Assembly (NCBI GenBank): GCA_030248065.1
Contig: JASAMV010003727.1
Location: 61,610 to 125,609 of the forward strand
Length of the DNA stretch: 64,000 nucleotides
Reading direction: 5' to 3'
Origin: Rhynchonema sp. JSB1_4
Taxonomy: Eukaryota; Nematoda; Chromadorea; Monhysterida; Xyalidae
In this document: positions 11,693-23,892 of the stretch, piece by piece
Layout: each line of letters starts with the position of its first letter
How positions within the stretch are numbered: position 1 is the stretch's first letter
The notes under the pieces: model-generated
What the model was told of the DNA's origin: nothing
The model's input: only the letters and a program-made list of their open reading frames with translations
Databases searched by the model: none
Translations under genes and position numbers: made by a program

Positions 11693-14600
11693 ATGGACCC
11701 ATTTCTTCTTGGTTTCCTTCTGATTATCATATCGTCACTATTCTACGGCTGTGAGTATGTGCCCATCAAGAAACACGAAATGCACGATGGTAAGTTTAAT
11801 ACTTGTTTTAACAAAATCAAAAATTTTGTCGAATTAGACAATCGAATCGTCCAAATTAGCGATACTGTGTGAGTAAGCAACCACGGTGTTCCAAGGTTCA
11901 CCGTCAGGCGGACGGGCAATTTAGCCTAGCTGGTTTGTGCAAGGAAGAAAGTCTAAAAGTCCAGAACCTAAAAATGATTTAATCTAAGCCCAGGCCTGAA
12001 CTCAAAAACAAGATTAGGCCAAGGTGAATATCTAAGCCATTAAATAACAAAATAAGATCTCTATTCTGTTAGTATGTTAGTACCATAACTCTGCCTCAGT
12101 TTTCCTTGCTCAAAGTGGCTTTGCCCAATCTGGCTTTGCTCAATTGCCCGGACACCCACCGTCAACAGGAACAGGTATTCTTTTATCAGAACTTTTATCA
12201 AAACAAATCAACTTTTTTCACTTTCTGTGTGGTGATGGAACCTTCCATAGTGTACATGTAGTGATTGCACAATAACCATTATGTGAGAATCCATAAGTTG
12301 TTTGAACTTAGTGAACGTGATAAAGGCAGAAATGTTGTGAAATCACAGTGAGACTGGTGATTTACAGTAAGATGGTCATCTTTATCATTCACGAAAAATT
12401 ATATGGATTCTCATAGTAGTCGTGCGACCAACGCAGCGACCAGCCAAAACGCTCCAACGCATATATTATATTGTATTGTCATGAATGCAACAGTTTCAAT
12501 TAGGTATGCGAGATTTCCGAACTTCATGACAAGCCTCCGTGCACTTCGTTCACCTCACCATTCCACCATAACCCAGGCATGTTCGTGCAATGGCTGAAAT
12601 GCAGTGGCGTTATGTTGGCTGGCACCATAGTCAATATCGTTCGCGGATTTCCATCTTACCAACCGCTCTGCGCACTGGGCGGGCTCATTTGGTCAACAAG
12701 TTTGTGAGCTACTATTCTCTTATATTTTTGTTTTGATAGCTTTCTTTCAATAATAATTCTTTCACAGGCAATTCATGTGTGGTGCCGATCCTACAATTGG
12801 CCGGTCCCACAGGGGTGTTAGTCTGGGCCACGGTTGCCCTCGTGTGCGGATGGGCGGCACCAAGGTTCAGTGCTGATATCATTATTTTTTATTTAGACGA
12901 AAATAATATACGTACTTGTTCACCGTGTCATATGCTTGTTTTCAGATTTGGTCTGTTTGGTCTGACAGCAGAAGCGCCCGAGAACGTTGCACAGAATGTC
13001 GTGGAATACTTGGGCATTTTGTTCACTGTTGGAAGGTGGGACAGATTTTTTCAATATTTCAGTTTTAACGATATTATATTTGCTTGAAACATCGCATTGC
13101 AACTCCATGCACCGAAATCAATTTTCAGCGCTTTCATTTTCATCGCCGTCAAGCAATCCCCGCCAGCGGAGAAACGCGAGCCGAACGAGGTTGGATTTTC
13201 TCTTGCATTAGATCTGACGCGCAACCACCGTATGGCGCTCGTTATTGCTACAGACACTGAAACGAGCCCTACTGCCGACGATTCGTCAACTAACGACCAT
13301 ATCGGGTGGTATCACTGACGGCTTCTATCTGCCACCAGAGAACAAACCCGAGTACAATCCTGAGAAAGGATTCTGGGCAAACAACAAACGAAAAATCATG
13401 TTCGTTGTTTTTATGTGTTTACACTTTGTGGACTGTAAATATTTTTGGCAGAATGTCTTGCAAACACGTTGCCTGACCAGTCAAGCCCACCCAGCGTGCA
13501 GGTGCAGACCAGTTTATATTGAATACACAGCGCGATCACCAGCTATTGCATCTTACTGACCAGAGAAAAAATGTCCCAAAACGGTTCTTCGATTGTACTT
13601 TTTCGTTACAAAATAGTCTCATCTACGCCCTTTAAAATTCAGGGGCATGGCCCTGTCGGTCCCGGCCGGCTTCCTGTCGTCACAATGTTTCACGCCCTTG
13701 ACCTTTGTCCAACAGGCGTACGCAGCTGAGCATAATGGAACGGTGGCTGTGGGTTCGTGTTGCTTTCGTTCGTGATTTTCGTTTTCACGGGAGATTTTTG
13801 TTCGATTAAGGCCCCACCCAACTAAGTTTCCAAAATAAGACCCCTCGGGGGCTTATCTGGGATAAATTCTTTGTTTCGAAATCTCAAGCAAGTCACAAGT
13901 AAGCCCCCAGAGTCCGTAATCGAACTTCTCCGGTAACTGCATTATTGTATGGTACGCCCTCTTTATAGTGAGTGACCCCGGTGAAACAATCTATTGTAAA
14001 TATTTGCGAACTCTATTCTGGCCTCCGATCTGCCGTTAACCTCCAAATAATTATATACTACATGCCACTCTCCATATAAAAATACTGCTGTGCACCCATG
14101 TGCATCGAGTAGTCGTTATGGCCACCGAAAACGGCGGGTGCCGACCATGCGTCACCGTCACAGTGAAAATAATCTGTACCTATTTACCCTTCACTTCCTT
14201 TCTATTTCGACATTCCCCCATCAATGTTTTCTCGCAATGTTTTCAGCATTCGACTACAGCTACTCATTCTCCACCGGTGCAGTGTTCGGAGGCACCCTGT
14301 ATTTTCTAATCTATTGTATCGTCATGCGGAACGGCCCCAAGATCAACGCGCATGTTGCACTGCCCGGCATCGCCTATGGCTTCATTTGGTCCGGCGGATT
14401 CTTTACGTTGGTTTTTCGAGCTCAAAACTGTAATTCCGTCATGTTTTCTGTATCAATGCTTTGCTGATACACAACAGATGTTTCAGACAAATGTACGCAA
14501 ATGCCTTGCTCTCACAAGCTGTTGCCTATCCGATATGCTCTCGGGTTCGATTTTGATTTTAGCATGTTTACAGTTTTTAACGTCACCTTGTTATCAATAC

Positions 14601-15144
14601 CGTATAATTGGTTACAATGTATAGTCCATCCATCAGCTCCACTTTTTGTTAGCTGAAAAGCTTGACAGGATCCAGTGCTGTTCCGATTCCGGTTGGCTTA
14701 CGAAAAAAAGAAAAGAAAGAGAAATCGGTTTTTATTTTATTTTTGTGTGCCGTTTTCTCTGACATTGCCTTGCGGAGGAACAATTTTTTCACAACGGAAC
14801 CTGAACCTCCCAACCAAAAGTGCCATGAGCTGATGGACGGACTATACGCATATTTCGTGCTGCCGCATCATCATCTGCTGTCGTTTAACGTTTTAGATCT
14901 AAATTTAATTAAAATTTGGTTGTTGCAGCTGCCCGCCATCATCATGCTGTGTTGGGACATTTTCTACTTCAAACAAATTCAGGTCGGTAAAACGTACCGG
15001 AATTTCTTGTCAGTCTCCCATTAACGTACGAAAAATATGCTTTCCTTGATTTTTCAGGGAAAACGTAATTTCATAATATTGGGTGCCGGTGTCGGCGTGT
15101 CGATCGTCGGCGTTTCATTGATCGCTTTGGCCGATTTGATATGA
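11693..15144 (+). CDS. TMEM144-like multi-pass membrane protein, copy 1
   Basis: Member of the TMEM144 family (drug/metabolite transporter-like, ten-helix proteins; the vertebrate member is predicted to transport carbohydrate). Eleven exons: 11693-11789, 12577-12699, 12768-12864, 12946-13035, 13129-13189, 13254-13399, 13643-13752, 14247-14406, 14487-14544, 14929-14982, 15058-15144; total 360 aa, all phases consistent. Landmarks: YGCEYVPIKKHEMHDG (helix 1), CALGGLIWSTS, VVPILQLAGPTGVLVWA, AVFGGTLYFLIYCIVMRN, YANALLSQAVAYPICSR, IIMLCWDIFYFKQIQ, and a last helix ending LIALADLI. Human TMEM144 is 345 aa with the same order of motifs. Every exon has an equivalent in the - strand copy at 18151-23892, so they are duplicates. 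Intron 1 carries a MITE family A copy. Confidence 0.93.
12264..12431. mobile_element. MITE family A, diverged copy
   Basis: Begins TTGCACAATAACCATTATG, ends GTAGTCGTGCGACC, with GAGAATCCATA and TATGGATTCTC as inverted inner arms and the shared AAAGGCAGAAATGTT word. Lies in intron 1 of TMEM144 copy 1. Confidence 0.65.
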
Positions 15145-15678
15145 AACATCATGTTTGATAGTCCTGTGCTCATTGCTAATCTGTGGTCTCAGTTGTGTCA
15201 AATGATGCTTTCCTCTCAATTTTGTGAGAACGATTACATTGTTATTATACATTACCATCATGATGTGATCGTTACCAACAATCACACCTGACCAACAGCT
15301 TTCCCACGAGTTCCTCTCAACTACCACTTAACTTTTCATCAGGCTCAAACAGGAATTCAGTTGTTTCGCTGCAGTTCTTTAGCACAAACGTGGAACACTG
15401 GGGAATCCGAGTGATGGCTCTTGGCAATAATGTTATACTTGATGTGGTTATTCAATTGAGATCTGTTCCGCTGTACAGAAAATCAAGGCAACGTGACATT
15501 GACGATAGTTACGTGAATCGTTTAACCAATTCCCCACCAAATGTTGCATTATTTCCACAATTGACATACCAAGCACAAAAAAAGTCAATTATCTGTGTGG
15601 CAATGGTAAATTTACAATATAATGTACAGTATATACACAGTCACGCTAACAAAGCAGTGATCTCAGGCTCACACCTTG

Positions 15679-16474
15679 CTACCTTGACTGACTGTGACTA
15701 GAACTTTGAGTTTGATAACTGCAGCTTGGCACCTCCCCCGGCTGCAGTATGCATGTACCAAACAGCGCATCGTAGGTTGGCGGCGGTACATGTGCTTCGA
15801 GTGAAACATCAGTGACCGCGGCCGCCAGTCGAGTTGGTGGTTTGACCAAGTGCTCGAGTTTCATCACCGATACATAAGACGGCGGTGGACGCGACTCGAT
15901 CGCTGCGACACGATTACGTTGACAGGTCTGAAAGCATGTTTGACCAGCGTAAAAGTTGTTCACGTCGTTGTAAAAGAAGTACGTAAAGAGTCGGTCACCA
16001 AAACCAAAACCGATCAAGATTAAACAAATCACTGGCAACTGTTCATGAAGTAAAAATAAACCGAAAAGTCAGAATTTGGTTAAATTCTGGTTCAGCTACA
16101 TAATGCTGTGCTGCCCACGTGTTTTTTGCGATTGGTTCACAAATTGCAGAGCAAGACGTGAGTTTAGATAAACTGATTGGTCAGAAACAGTACCTCAACA
16201 TAATTTCTTATGAATCGATAGCAAATGGCCAGCAAAATGGCGACGAACACAAACGCGAGAATTGCGATCGAAATTATCGTGAAATCATGGTCCGAACCGC
16301 CTTTGGACCCGAAATCGCTCTTCTGAGTGTGATCGGTGGTTGGCACCGTGCTACTTGGGGCCACGAACGTGCTTGACGACGTTGGTGGGCTATCGAGCAT
16401 TTCTCGATTGACTATCGGCATTCTGCGGCTATTTCCTGGCGTTATCTTTCGCAATCGTTGGCGAGCTGGAATGT
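15679..16474 (-). CDS. Single-pass membrane protein with two PPxY motifs (two exons, 5' end not found)
   Basis: Two exons join in frame: about 16474-16194 then 15927-15679 (stop TAG). The first encodes a Ser/Thr/Pro-rich segment (PPTSSSTFVAPSSTVPTTD), then a hydrophobic helix IISIAILAFVFVAILLAICY followed by RFIRN, the basic stop-transfer signal. The second encodes a tail with PPPSYVSV and PPPTYDAL, both PPxY motifs of the kind bound by WW domains (for example Nedd4-family ubiquitin ligases), and a Ser-rich C-terminus. The likely arrangement is outside Ser/Thr stalk, one helix, inside PPxY tail. The start exon was not identified; frames at 16.9-17.2 kb (-) might contribute. No family name assigned. 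Confidence 0.6.
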
Positions 16475-16499
16475 GCACTCATCTGATGTTTCAAACGCT

Positions 16500-18150
16500 A
16501 TGTTGACCACTTATTCTTTCACAGAAATAGGCCTGTTTCTGTGAAAAAATTATCCCATGGTGCTAGATAAATATGTATGTGCGTGTAAATTAATACAAGC
16601 TGTCTTCAGCCGCACAACTAAAGTGTCCTGTCCAGCGAAAAAGAGTAGAATACGCCAAGTTGAACGAATTAGTGAAAGCTACATATAGGTACAGGCGTAT
16701 GTATATGTTTGTAAAACCTTTGCGTAATCACATTCCGAGGCGGTGCCGCGTGTGCGGGTTTATTTGATAAAAACATAAAAACTGATAAGGCCTGCTGAAC
16801 TGACGACACCCTGGATGGTGCACTTGCTACATAGTTGTTAGGTGACACACTCCGAAATTGCTCCATAACAATATTCCTCAAAGAACTTGTACACCCATTT
16901 TGTACTCTTCGCGTACTGTCCAGGTCGTGGGTGTCGTCTCGTTACCTACACGTGCTACAATGTTGCTCACTTGGTTCTGTCACAGTGCTCACGTTTCAAT
17001 TCCGCTGACTTCTGACTCGCAACCTTTGACGCCAACGTCGCGTAGGGTGAACGGAGCGAAATAGAAGGCAGGAGCCCATTTTGAGAATTGTGCGGTGCGC
17101 TTTGTTATCAAGCTCGACCAACGTTTGGTGAACAGCCAGGCCGTTGTCTTAAATTGCTGTTGATGTTGTGGTGTTGACGTATTGTCACTGCATTGTGCGT
17201 CAAAGTTGTTCATTTAGTTAATGTTTTGGTGCCCACATGCGATAAAATGTCAACAGCAGTCGCACAGCGTGTTTGGTTGCAGAATATTCCTCGCAGGAAG
17301 TTGTGGCCGAAACTCGGCAACACGATAATAAGCACGCTTTGCACACGTGACCAAATTGGCATAACGCATGTAGCCACGCGCTCATGAGACGACTCTTTTT
17401 AAAGCTTGCTTGGCCAGATTAAAAAATGCGCCGGTCACACGGGTTTTCGCAAACAAAAGAAAGAGATTAGGCCGAGAGACATGACAAGTTCCAGCTAGCT
17501 GACCTCAATTTGTTGCGTGCTTACGCGAACAGCAACATCGTTCAACACACAAACGTTTTGTGAGTCAAAAGGGAATTTACGCACCGAGGTGGAGTGCGTG
17601 TTTTTAAAAAATACATGCATTTCTCTTTCTTTCATTTCCAAAATACGTGGAACCGAAACATTACTGGATCTGTTCAAGTCAACTTCAAAAAAAGTCGTCT
17701 CATGAGCTCGTGGCCAGACTATATGTATGTACATGTTCTCATAAAATGGTACACCCCGAATCACGTTGGAAAACAATACGGCTGGATGCTAACAAATAAT
17801 GCTTGGAAAGCAAGGCTGTGGCCGATACATGCGAATGTGCTTTGTGGGCACGTGCAGCGCATATGACGCGTGGTGGAGTTCCGGTTTCGAGCCAAGACTG
17901 ATACACGGCGGCTGCCTGGGTCTCGTCAGTTCCACCAACAGCCAGGGCTATGCCAAGCTTAAGGCAGGCGACAAGTCACTCCCGTTAAACTGTGTCTTGT
18001 TTCTGTGTCATGCTCTCGCAAAATTGGTGTTTCTATTCAGCAAACTTGACGCACTTGGCATTGTATTCTGTGATGACAACAACAAACGTAAATTTAAAGA
18101 AAACGATAAACATATGGTTGTGTAGTTTTCGGTGATTAAGCAGAATTCAA
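16500..18150. other. Unassigned region between the PPxY gene and TMEM144 copy 2
   Basis: Several short frames occur on both strands but none matches a family, has good splice borders and continues. On - near 16.9 kb a frame contains NIVARVGNETTPTTW with one N-glycosylation site and could be an extracellular exon of the PPxY gene. Confidence 0.3.
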
Positions 18151-21100
18151 TCATGTGCCTACAACGTCAGCTATACCGAGGAACACCACACCCGTTATCG
18201 ATACAGTCACACCAGCAGCCAAGATCATCAAATTTTTTCGGCCCTAAAAATAACGCTGTTTGAAACTTGAACATAGACTCTAACAGTATACATATATAAA
18301 GCAATACATTATTGTAACGCACCCTAATAATTTTGAAGTAGAAGACGTCCCATAGCAGCATTATTACCGACGGTAACTGAAAACAATACAGTTTAGTTTG
18401 AAGAAAAAACTGTCACAAAATAACAAAAAATCAACTATTTTTCATCGTCATTTATTTCGCGTAAATATTATTGTTACATACATACCCGACTGCAAATTGG
18501 ATAGCTGATGGACTGAGATATTTTTCCCGTCGCATAGAACACACCGAATTGACCACCTGCAAAGGATTATATGTTGACCATACACTCACTTCGCGTTCTG
18601 GGCAAACCACAAACGCAATGTAAGTGAAAATGTCGCCAACCGGCCCACATCATTCCGTACAAAATGCCGGGCAATGCCACTTGGGGGTTGATCTTTGGTT
18701 TGTTTCGCAGTATGACGCAGTAGGCGAGGAAAAACGCGGTTGCGCCAAAAAAGCCACCGGCCGAAAATGAATAGGCATAATCGAGACCTGATTTTTACAT
18801 TCAACTTTTTGACAATGGACTTTTAAATGGACAATGGATGCTCAATTTCGTGCCCAATAACCATTCGTTGTGTTACGACCATTTAAATGGTTCTGCAGAC
18901 TGTAGGTGATTGGTGTCATGCTCTGCGCCTTCACAAACGCCGCCATCGCAGCAAGAACAGTGCCGCTGAAGAAATGACAGTTAGCACCATAAAACCCTGT
19001 CCTCCAGAGGCCTCTGACTTTCTGTGGCTCACTCCACTTCTGACTCTTGTTCGTTAGGGGGTAAACTGGAGTGAGCGTTTATTTGAAAAAATACCCTGCG
19101 CTGATTCTATTTGAGTGCTGTACTCATGTCATGACTGATGAGCGCAGCACGTTTCGATTTGAATGGTGCATATTTGAGTGGTGGTCTTTCCACCTTTGCA
19201 CACTGCTGTGTCTTCAGTGTGATGAGAAGCATAAAAATAAATAAAAAACATCATTCAAACAAGATCTAAAATTTGGGAGTCATGGTCAGAACCCCAGACA
19301 AACTAACATAAGTTTCAATCGATTTCGACTGGTCCATGACGTGACAACGCGCCAAACGTGCGTGTGAAACCATTCAGTGCCACTTTTCGGCACCTGTTGC
19401 GGTAATTGGAATGTAGCGAGTGTAAGCAAGCACGACCCTCGCCCTGGTGGGAGCATATTCGGAAAATTACATAAAGTCTCGAGAAGACTATTGAACTTGT
19501 GTGAAAGTATTGTTCATCAATGCAGTGAAAATATGGCACGCGTCATCAAGAGGGCGTCGTACCTCAGTGACATTCACATATCCATACACTGCGCTTGGAC
19601 TGAAACATCACACACACCCGCCCGCCCACCGACCAGCTGATCATCAGTAGTGCTGTCCGATTGATCACTCGATTCTCTCTCGTTGTCGATCGGAATGAAC
19701 CCCTCGGTCAACATGCCCCGTGTCGATATTGTCGCAACGTTCACAGACATGAACAAACCGCGGGAGATTGTCTGCGCACGTGAAAGTGGCGCGAAAGTAA
19801 AAAAATCCGACATAAATTTATCCAATCACATCCGTTGATTCAGAAACACTGGATTTGTCACTCAAGGGCAAGGGACCCACGGCCCTCAATCCTCAGGAAA
19901 GATCGATTATGGCCGCGTGCGTAGTCAACGCAAGCACAGCGGTGTCAACTTGATGTTGTGCCCATTCACTGTTTCTGATAGTGCCCGAGTATAGCAAACT
20001 AAGCAAAAAAAGTTAATGAGTATGGGTATTGATTGACATAAAAACTACAGTTAATTTATGCATTTATGCTCTGCACTTATATAGTTCTGTCAATCATCAA
20101 AGTCAGTGTTTTGCGCCCAGGCAGCCAAGCATACCTCGTTTGGTTGATGGCGTGGCGGTGACGGGCCCACCATGGCAAAGATTAGAGCGCTGAGAATAAA
20201 AGACAACTTTGGTCAGACCAGTAAAGTTTATAGCTGTTGTGATCTGGCTGTTCTATACCACTCACCTGCTCACAGTTAGCGTGATGCCAACATATTCAAA
20301 GATTTTTCCCATTTCCGTGTGAGGTACCTCCGCCTGCAGACCAAACCAGCCAAACCTGTGTGTTTGTGCACTTGTTTTGAAGTTATTTTCAACCTTCGAA
20401 ATTCAGATTGATTGTTTTCGAATCGAAATTAACATCAAGCGATGACCGTAACCTGGCCGTTGCCCATCCAAAAAACACCGACACCGATCCGAACACCATG
20501 ATACCCTGCGGACCGGCCATGGACAGAACCGGCACCACACATGCGTTGGCTGCAAACAGTGCGTTGTCTGGATTTCGGGGTCAATTTGTCGGTATGTTTA
20601 TTCTGCTTGGTGTACAGAATTTTCGCATAGAAACCGAGTTTCCGTTTCTTGGCGTGTAGAGTTCCACATCCTATCACAATTGTGCGTGACAATCGTATAG
20701 AGTGCCGAAAACGGTGTTGAACATTGCCGTGAATTATCCTTTCCTCCGCGGGGAAGCAGGCGTAATTTTTGAATTTTTCACCAAGGGACACACTTCAACC
20801 TGGCGAAACATTACGAAGCAACCAATCGACTCCCCAAGTCAGGGTCGAGTAACACGATATCCCGTCTTTGTTTATGTGTTAAGATTCAACAGATCGATGG
20901 GTTTCAGGCTAATATTATAATACAGTGGTCGGTCAACTCAGTGATCGAATCGCTTCATTAACTCACAGCAGCCCCGAGTGAGCGCGAAAAATAATACATG
21001 CCATTCGGGGTGAGTTGACGAGTCTGTGAGTTGACGAAGTGATTTGACACTTGCGTTGACCACAGTAATATAAGCCCATGCTTAGGGCGCGCCCATGTAG

Positions 21101-23892
21101 GCCAGGGCCAGGGCCGGGGCCGGGGCCGGGGCCATAAAAAATAATCTATGTCCGAGGCCCTGGCCCCGGCCCCGGCCCTGGCCTACAGGGGCGCACCGAC
21201 AGGGCCGGGGCCGGGGTCAGGGCCGGGGCCGGTGCGAAACATTTTTCTGGATAGGCGACGTTTCAACTGCAGGGTTGTCCATAATCCAACATTGGTTTCG
21301 TATATGCAGCTGTGCGTGTGTGTTCGCGTTGGGTGCGCTACTGCCTGATTTATCAAGGGCATGGCTATTGTTGAAATTGTGCTTGAACTGTATTCTCGCT
21401 ACTTTCTGTTAAGTAGGGAGTGTAGGAAATTTCTGCCATTAGTAATTTCCTAGTGAATTGTTTGCCCCATGTGCCAATACTTTGGGGGTGACTTTGTGTG
21501 CGGCACGCCACTTTGTGTCGCTAATTATCTAATTGTTCTGATTTCCTTTCCCCCCGATTGGGGCTTTCGCAAACATCCTGTTCTGTACCTATATAATCTG
21601 TGCTCTTTCTTTCATTCTTTAGTTGTACCGTTTGTGACTTTGCTTATACTACTAACCCTGACAATAAACCTACAAAACATACAACGAGACGACTGTATGA
21701 ATCCTAAACAACAAACAACAGAACAATTTTCTCTTCTTCATCTGGCATCTATCCTGCGCGAGAGCCGTTCTCGTCATCAGGCCTTGGATTCATCGTTGAC
21801 TCTCATCTTCAACTGTCCGCCCGCAACCAAAGGCTGTTGCTGCCAAAAGGCCCCACAAGAGGGCGCCCGGTGCAGTAAGTCCTCACGACAGGCAACCACG
21901 GTCGAAAGTCGCGGCAAACGTGATCCCGTACACCAGGATAGGAGCAATTGGCCGGGGACAGGTCCCCACCGCAGCAACGGACTACTCGGTCGATGTGCGT
22001 CACGTCGTCTCGCCATCCGCATCTTCACATCGGTCAACTCCTGGGGGTCGGACATTTCCCCAGTCAAACTCTGCCGTTCAAGGCATCACAATTCGCAACT
22101 CCGTTCACCGATTCAAGGCGTCTCATCACTCATATCGATTCAATCGCTCAATCCAATCCATCGCGCTCGGTTGGCCACATGAACAAATTCGGGTCTGCCG
22201 AAGAAGCAGCCGAATCAACAAGTCGCCGTGCAAGGCGCATCAAGTCCCCAGCAGAGGGCAAAAGTCGCCGTGGAGGCGCAATTGGGTCGAAGCCCACAAA
22301 ATTGGCCGAGAAAAAGCGAACTAGAATGTTGTGAATCATGATTACATATGGTGGCCGATATGTTTTCTAGCAAATTCTAGGGAATTGTATTTGCGATTAC
22401 ATTTTTATTGAGCTTAGAAACCTCAAATGAGTATCTTTGAATCGCGGTGGGAGTGTTGAAATTGTGCTTGAACTGTATTCTCGCTACTTTCTGTTAAGTA
22501 GGGAGTGTAGGAAATTTCTGCCATTAGTAATTTCCTAGTGAATTGTTTGCCCCATGTGCCAGTACTTTGGGGGTGACTTTGTGTGCGGCACGCCACTTTG
22601 TGTCGCTAATTATCTAATTGTTCTGATTTCCTTTCCCCCCGATTGGGGCTTTCGCAAACATCCTGTTCTGTACCTATATAATCTGTGCTCTTTCTTTCAT
22701 TCTTTAGTTGTACCGTTTCTGACTTTGCTTATACTACTAACCCTGACAATAAACCTACAAAACATACAACGAGACGACTGTATGAATCCTAAACAACAAA
22801 CAACAGAACAATTTTCTCTTCTTCAGCTATATTGTGTTTTTTTGTAAATTGCAAATTCGGGCTGCAGTTTGAAATATGGTTGACAAAACACTGAGTTTCT
22901 ACCTGCAATTACACACATACAGTTTGCTTTTGACCGTGCACATACACGACGTGCGCGTTTCGCTGATTGGTTGAGTTATAGGTTACTCGAATTTCGCGCA
23001 GACATGTCGTTTACTGTGGTTGCTCAAAAAATTTATGTCATCTGGTGACTTTTCATCAGCCAGTATTTTAAGAATAAAGCGCTTTATATTAATTGCTTGA
23101 ACATACATATGCATAACCTAAATAAAACCCCAAAATGACCGTGCCCTTGATACATCAGGCAACAGCACACCCAACACGAACACACACGCACAGCTGCATA
23201 TGTATACGAAACCGATGTTGGATTATTGACAACCCTGTAGTTCTAACGTCGCCTATCCAGAAAAATGTTTCGCACCGGCCCCGGCCCTGTCGGTGCGCCC
23301 ATGTAGGCCAGGGCCGGGGCCGGGGCCAGGGCCTCGGACATAGATTATTTTTCATGGCCCCGGCCCCGGCCCTGGCCCTGGCCTACATGGGCGCGCCCTA
23401 AGGCTTATGAAATGATCTTGTATTGAAATTGATTGGTGTGGTAGTATGATTGGACCCACGAACCTGGTCAGGTTAAAACAACTCACTGTTTTTTTGCTCA
23501 ATGCCAGCTTCACGTTACACTTTGTCCAAAGTACCAATAGCAAAAACAACAGATAGATACGTGGAATGAAACATCACCCACCCAACGACCAAATGGCGCC
23601 ACCTAGCGCAGCGATGGGCTCGAAATTCGGGAATTTTTGAATCAGCAGCAGAATGACAGCGCAGAACAGTGAACCAGCGACTTTGAGCCACTGCACGAAC
23701 AAACCTGTCGTGGAGTGATGAACGCGCATTTTCCACTTTTTCATTTTTTTCAGATTTATCATGACATTTATTAATTAAAAAGGTTAACAAACCATCACCG
23801 AGATCGAAGTGTTTAATGGGCACAAATTGACATCCATAACAGATTGATGACACGAGAATGCCAATCATTCCGAGCACAAAGTCGCTAGCCAT
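18151..23892 (-). CDS. TMEM144-like multi-pass membrane protein, copy 2
   Basis: Second TMEM144-family gene. Exons on -: 23892-23793, 23704-23582, 20549-20453, 20355-20266, 20189-20135, 19771-19614, 18965-18862, 18787-18641, 18556-18486, 18377-about 18324, 18243-18151; 363 aa, phases consistent and identical to copy 1. Landmarks: YGCQFVPIKHFDLGDG, FVQWLKVAGSL, ALGGAIWSLANACVVP across the 3-kb intron 2, ATAFFLAYCVILRNKPK, ISQSISYPICSR, VIMLLWDVFYFKIIR. The central loop differs most: copy 2 has a Ser/Asp-rich stretch (ESSDQSDSTTDDQL). The reading frame is intact even though intron 2 carries about 2.3 kb of nested elements, so the gene is probably functional. Intron 2 and intron 6 begin with TGATGTTTCA a few bases after the donor. 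Confidence 0.92.
21369..21740. repeat. 5' LTR
   Basis: 372 bp, TG...CA ends. CCTATATAATC near 21588 resembles a TATA box, and AATAAACC near 21664 resembles a polyadenylation signal, which would give the usual U3-R-U5 order on the + strand. Confidence 0.85.
22454..22825. repeat. 3' LTR
   Basis: 372 bp, about 99.5 percent identical to the 5' LTR by eye, followed directly by the GCTAT duplication. Confidence 0.9.

Larger units (their letters stand above)
21364..22830. mobile_element. Short non-autonomous LTR retrotransposon (TRIM-like) with GCTAT target duplication
   Basis: Two direct LTRs of 372 bp, 21369-21740 and 22454-22825, each beginning TGTTGAAATTG and ending TTCTCTTCTTCA. GCTAT occurs immediately outside both (21364-21368 and 22826-22830). 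I count two mismatches between LTRs (CAATACT/CAGTACT and TTTGTGAC/TTTCTGAC), so insertion is recent. The 713-bp interior starts TCTGGCATCTATCCTG, a possible primer-binding site, and ends in purine-rich GGTGGGAG before the 3' LTR. Internal frames show no reverse transcriptase, protease or zinc-knuckle motif. It is nested in the GC-rich inverted-repeat element. Confidence 0.93.
21071..23408. mobile_element. GC-rich terminal-inverted-repeat element with hairpin arms
   Basis: The left end TTAGGGCGCGCCCATGTAGG (21082 on) is the reverse complement of the right end finishing GGGCGCGCCCTAA (to 23401); ATAAGCC/GGCTTAT extends the symmetry. Each arm of about 280 bp is itself a hairpin of GGGGCC and AGGGCC runs around a short AT loop. 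The arms then continue through GTGCGTGTGTGTTCG and a conserved CAGCTG word. The interior holds an LTR element. No transposase was recognised; no clear target duplication. Confidence 0.75.

Noticed and set aside
13097..13318. Read-through of TMEM144-1 exon 5 to a stop at 13318
   Set aside because: Copy 2 ends this exon at the same PNE position. A split at 13189/13254 aligns with copy 2 and keeps phase.
14662..15024. Frame containing GSSAVPIPVGL as TMEM144-1 exon 9
   Set aside because: The exon 14487-14544 (YANALLSQAVAYPICSR) matches copy 2 in sequence and phase; the other frame does not.
21469..22182. 237-codon frame in the LTR element as a gag protein
   Set aside because: Starts inside the LTR, overlaps other frames and shows no zinc knuckle or capsid-like motif.
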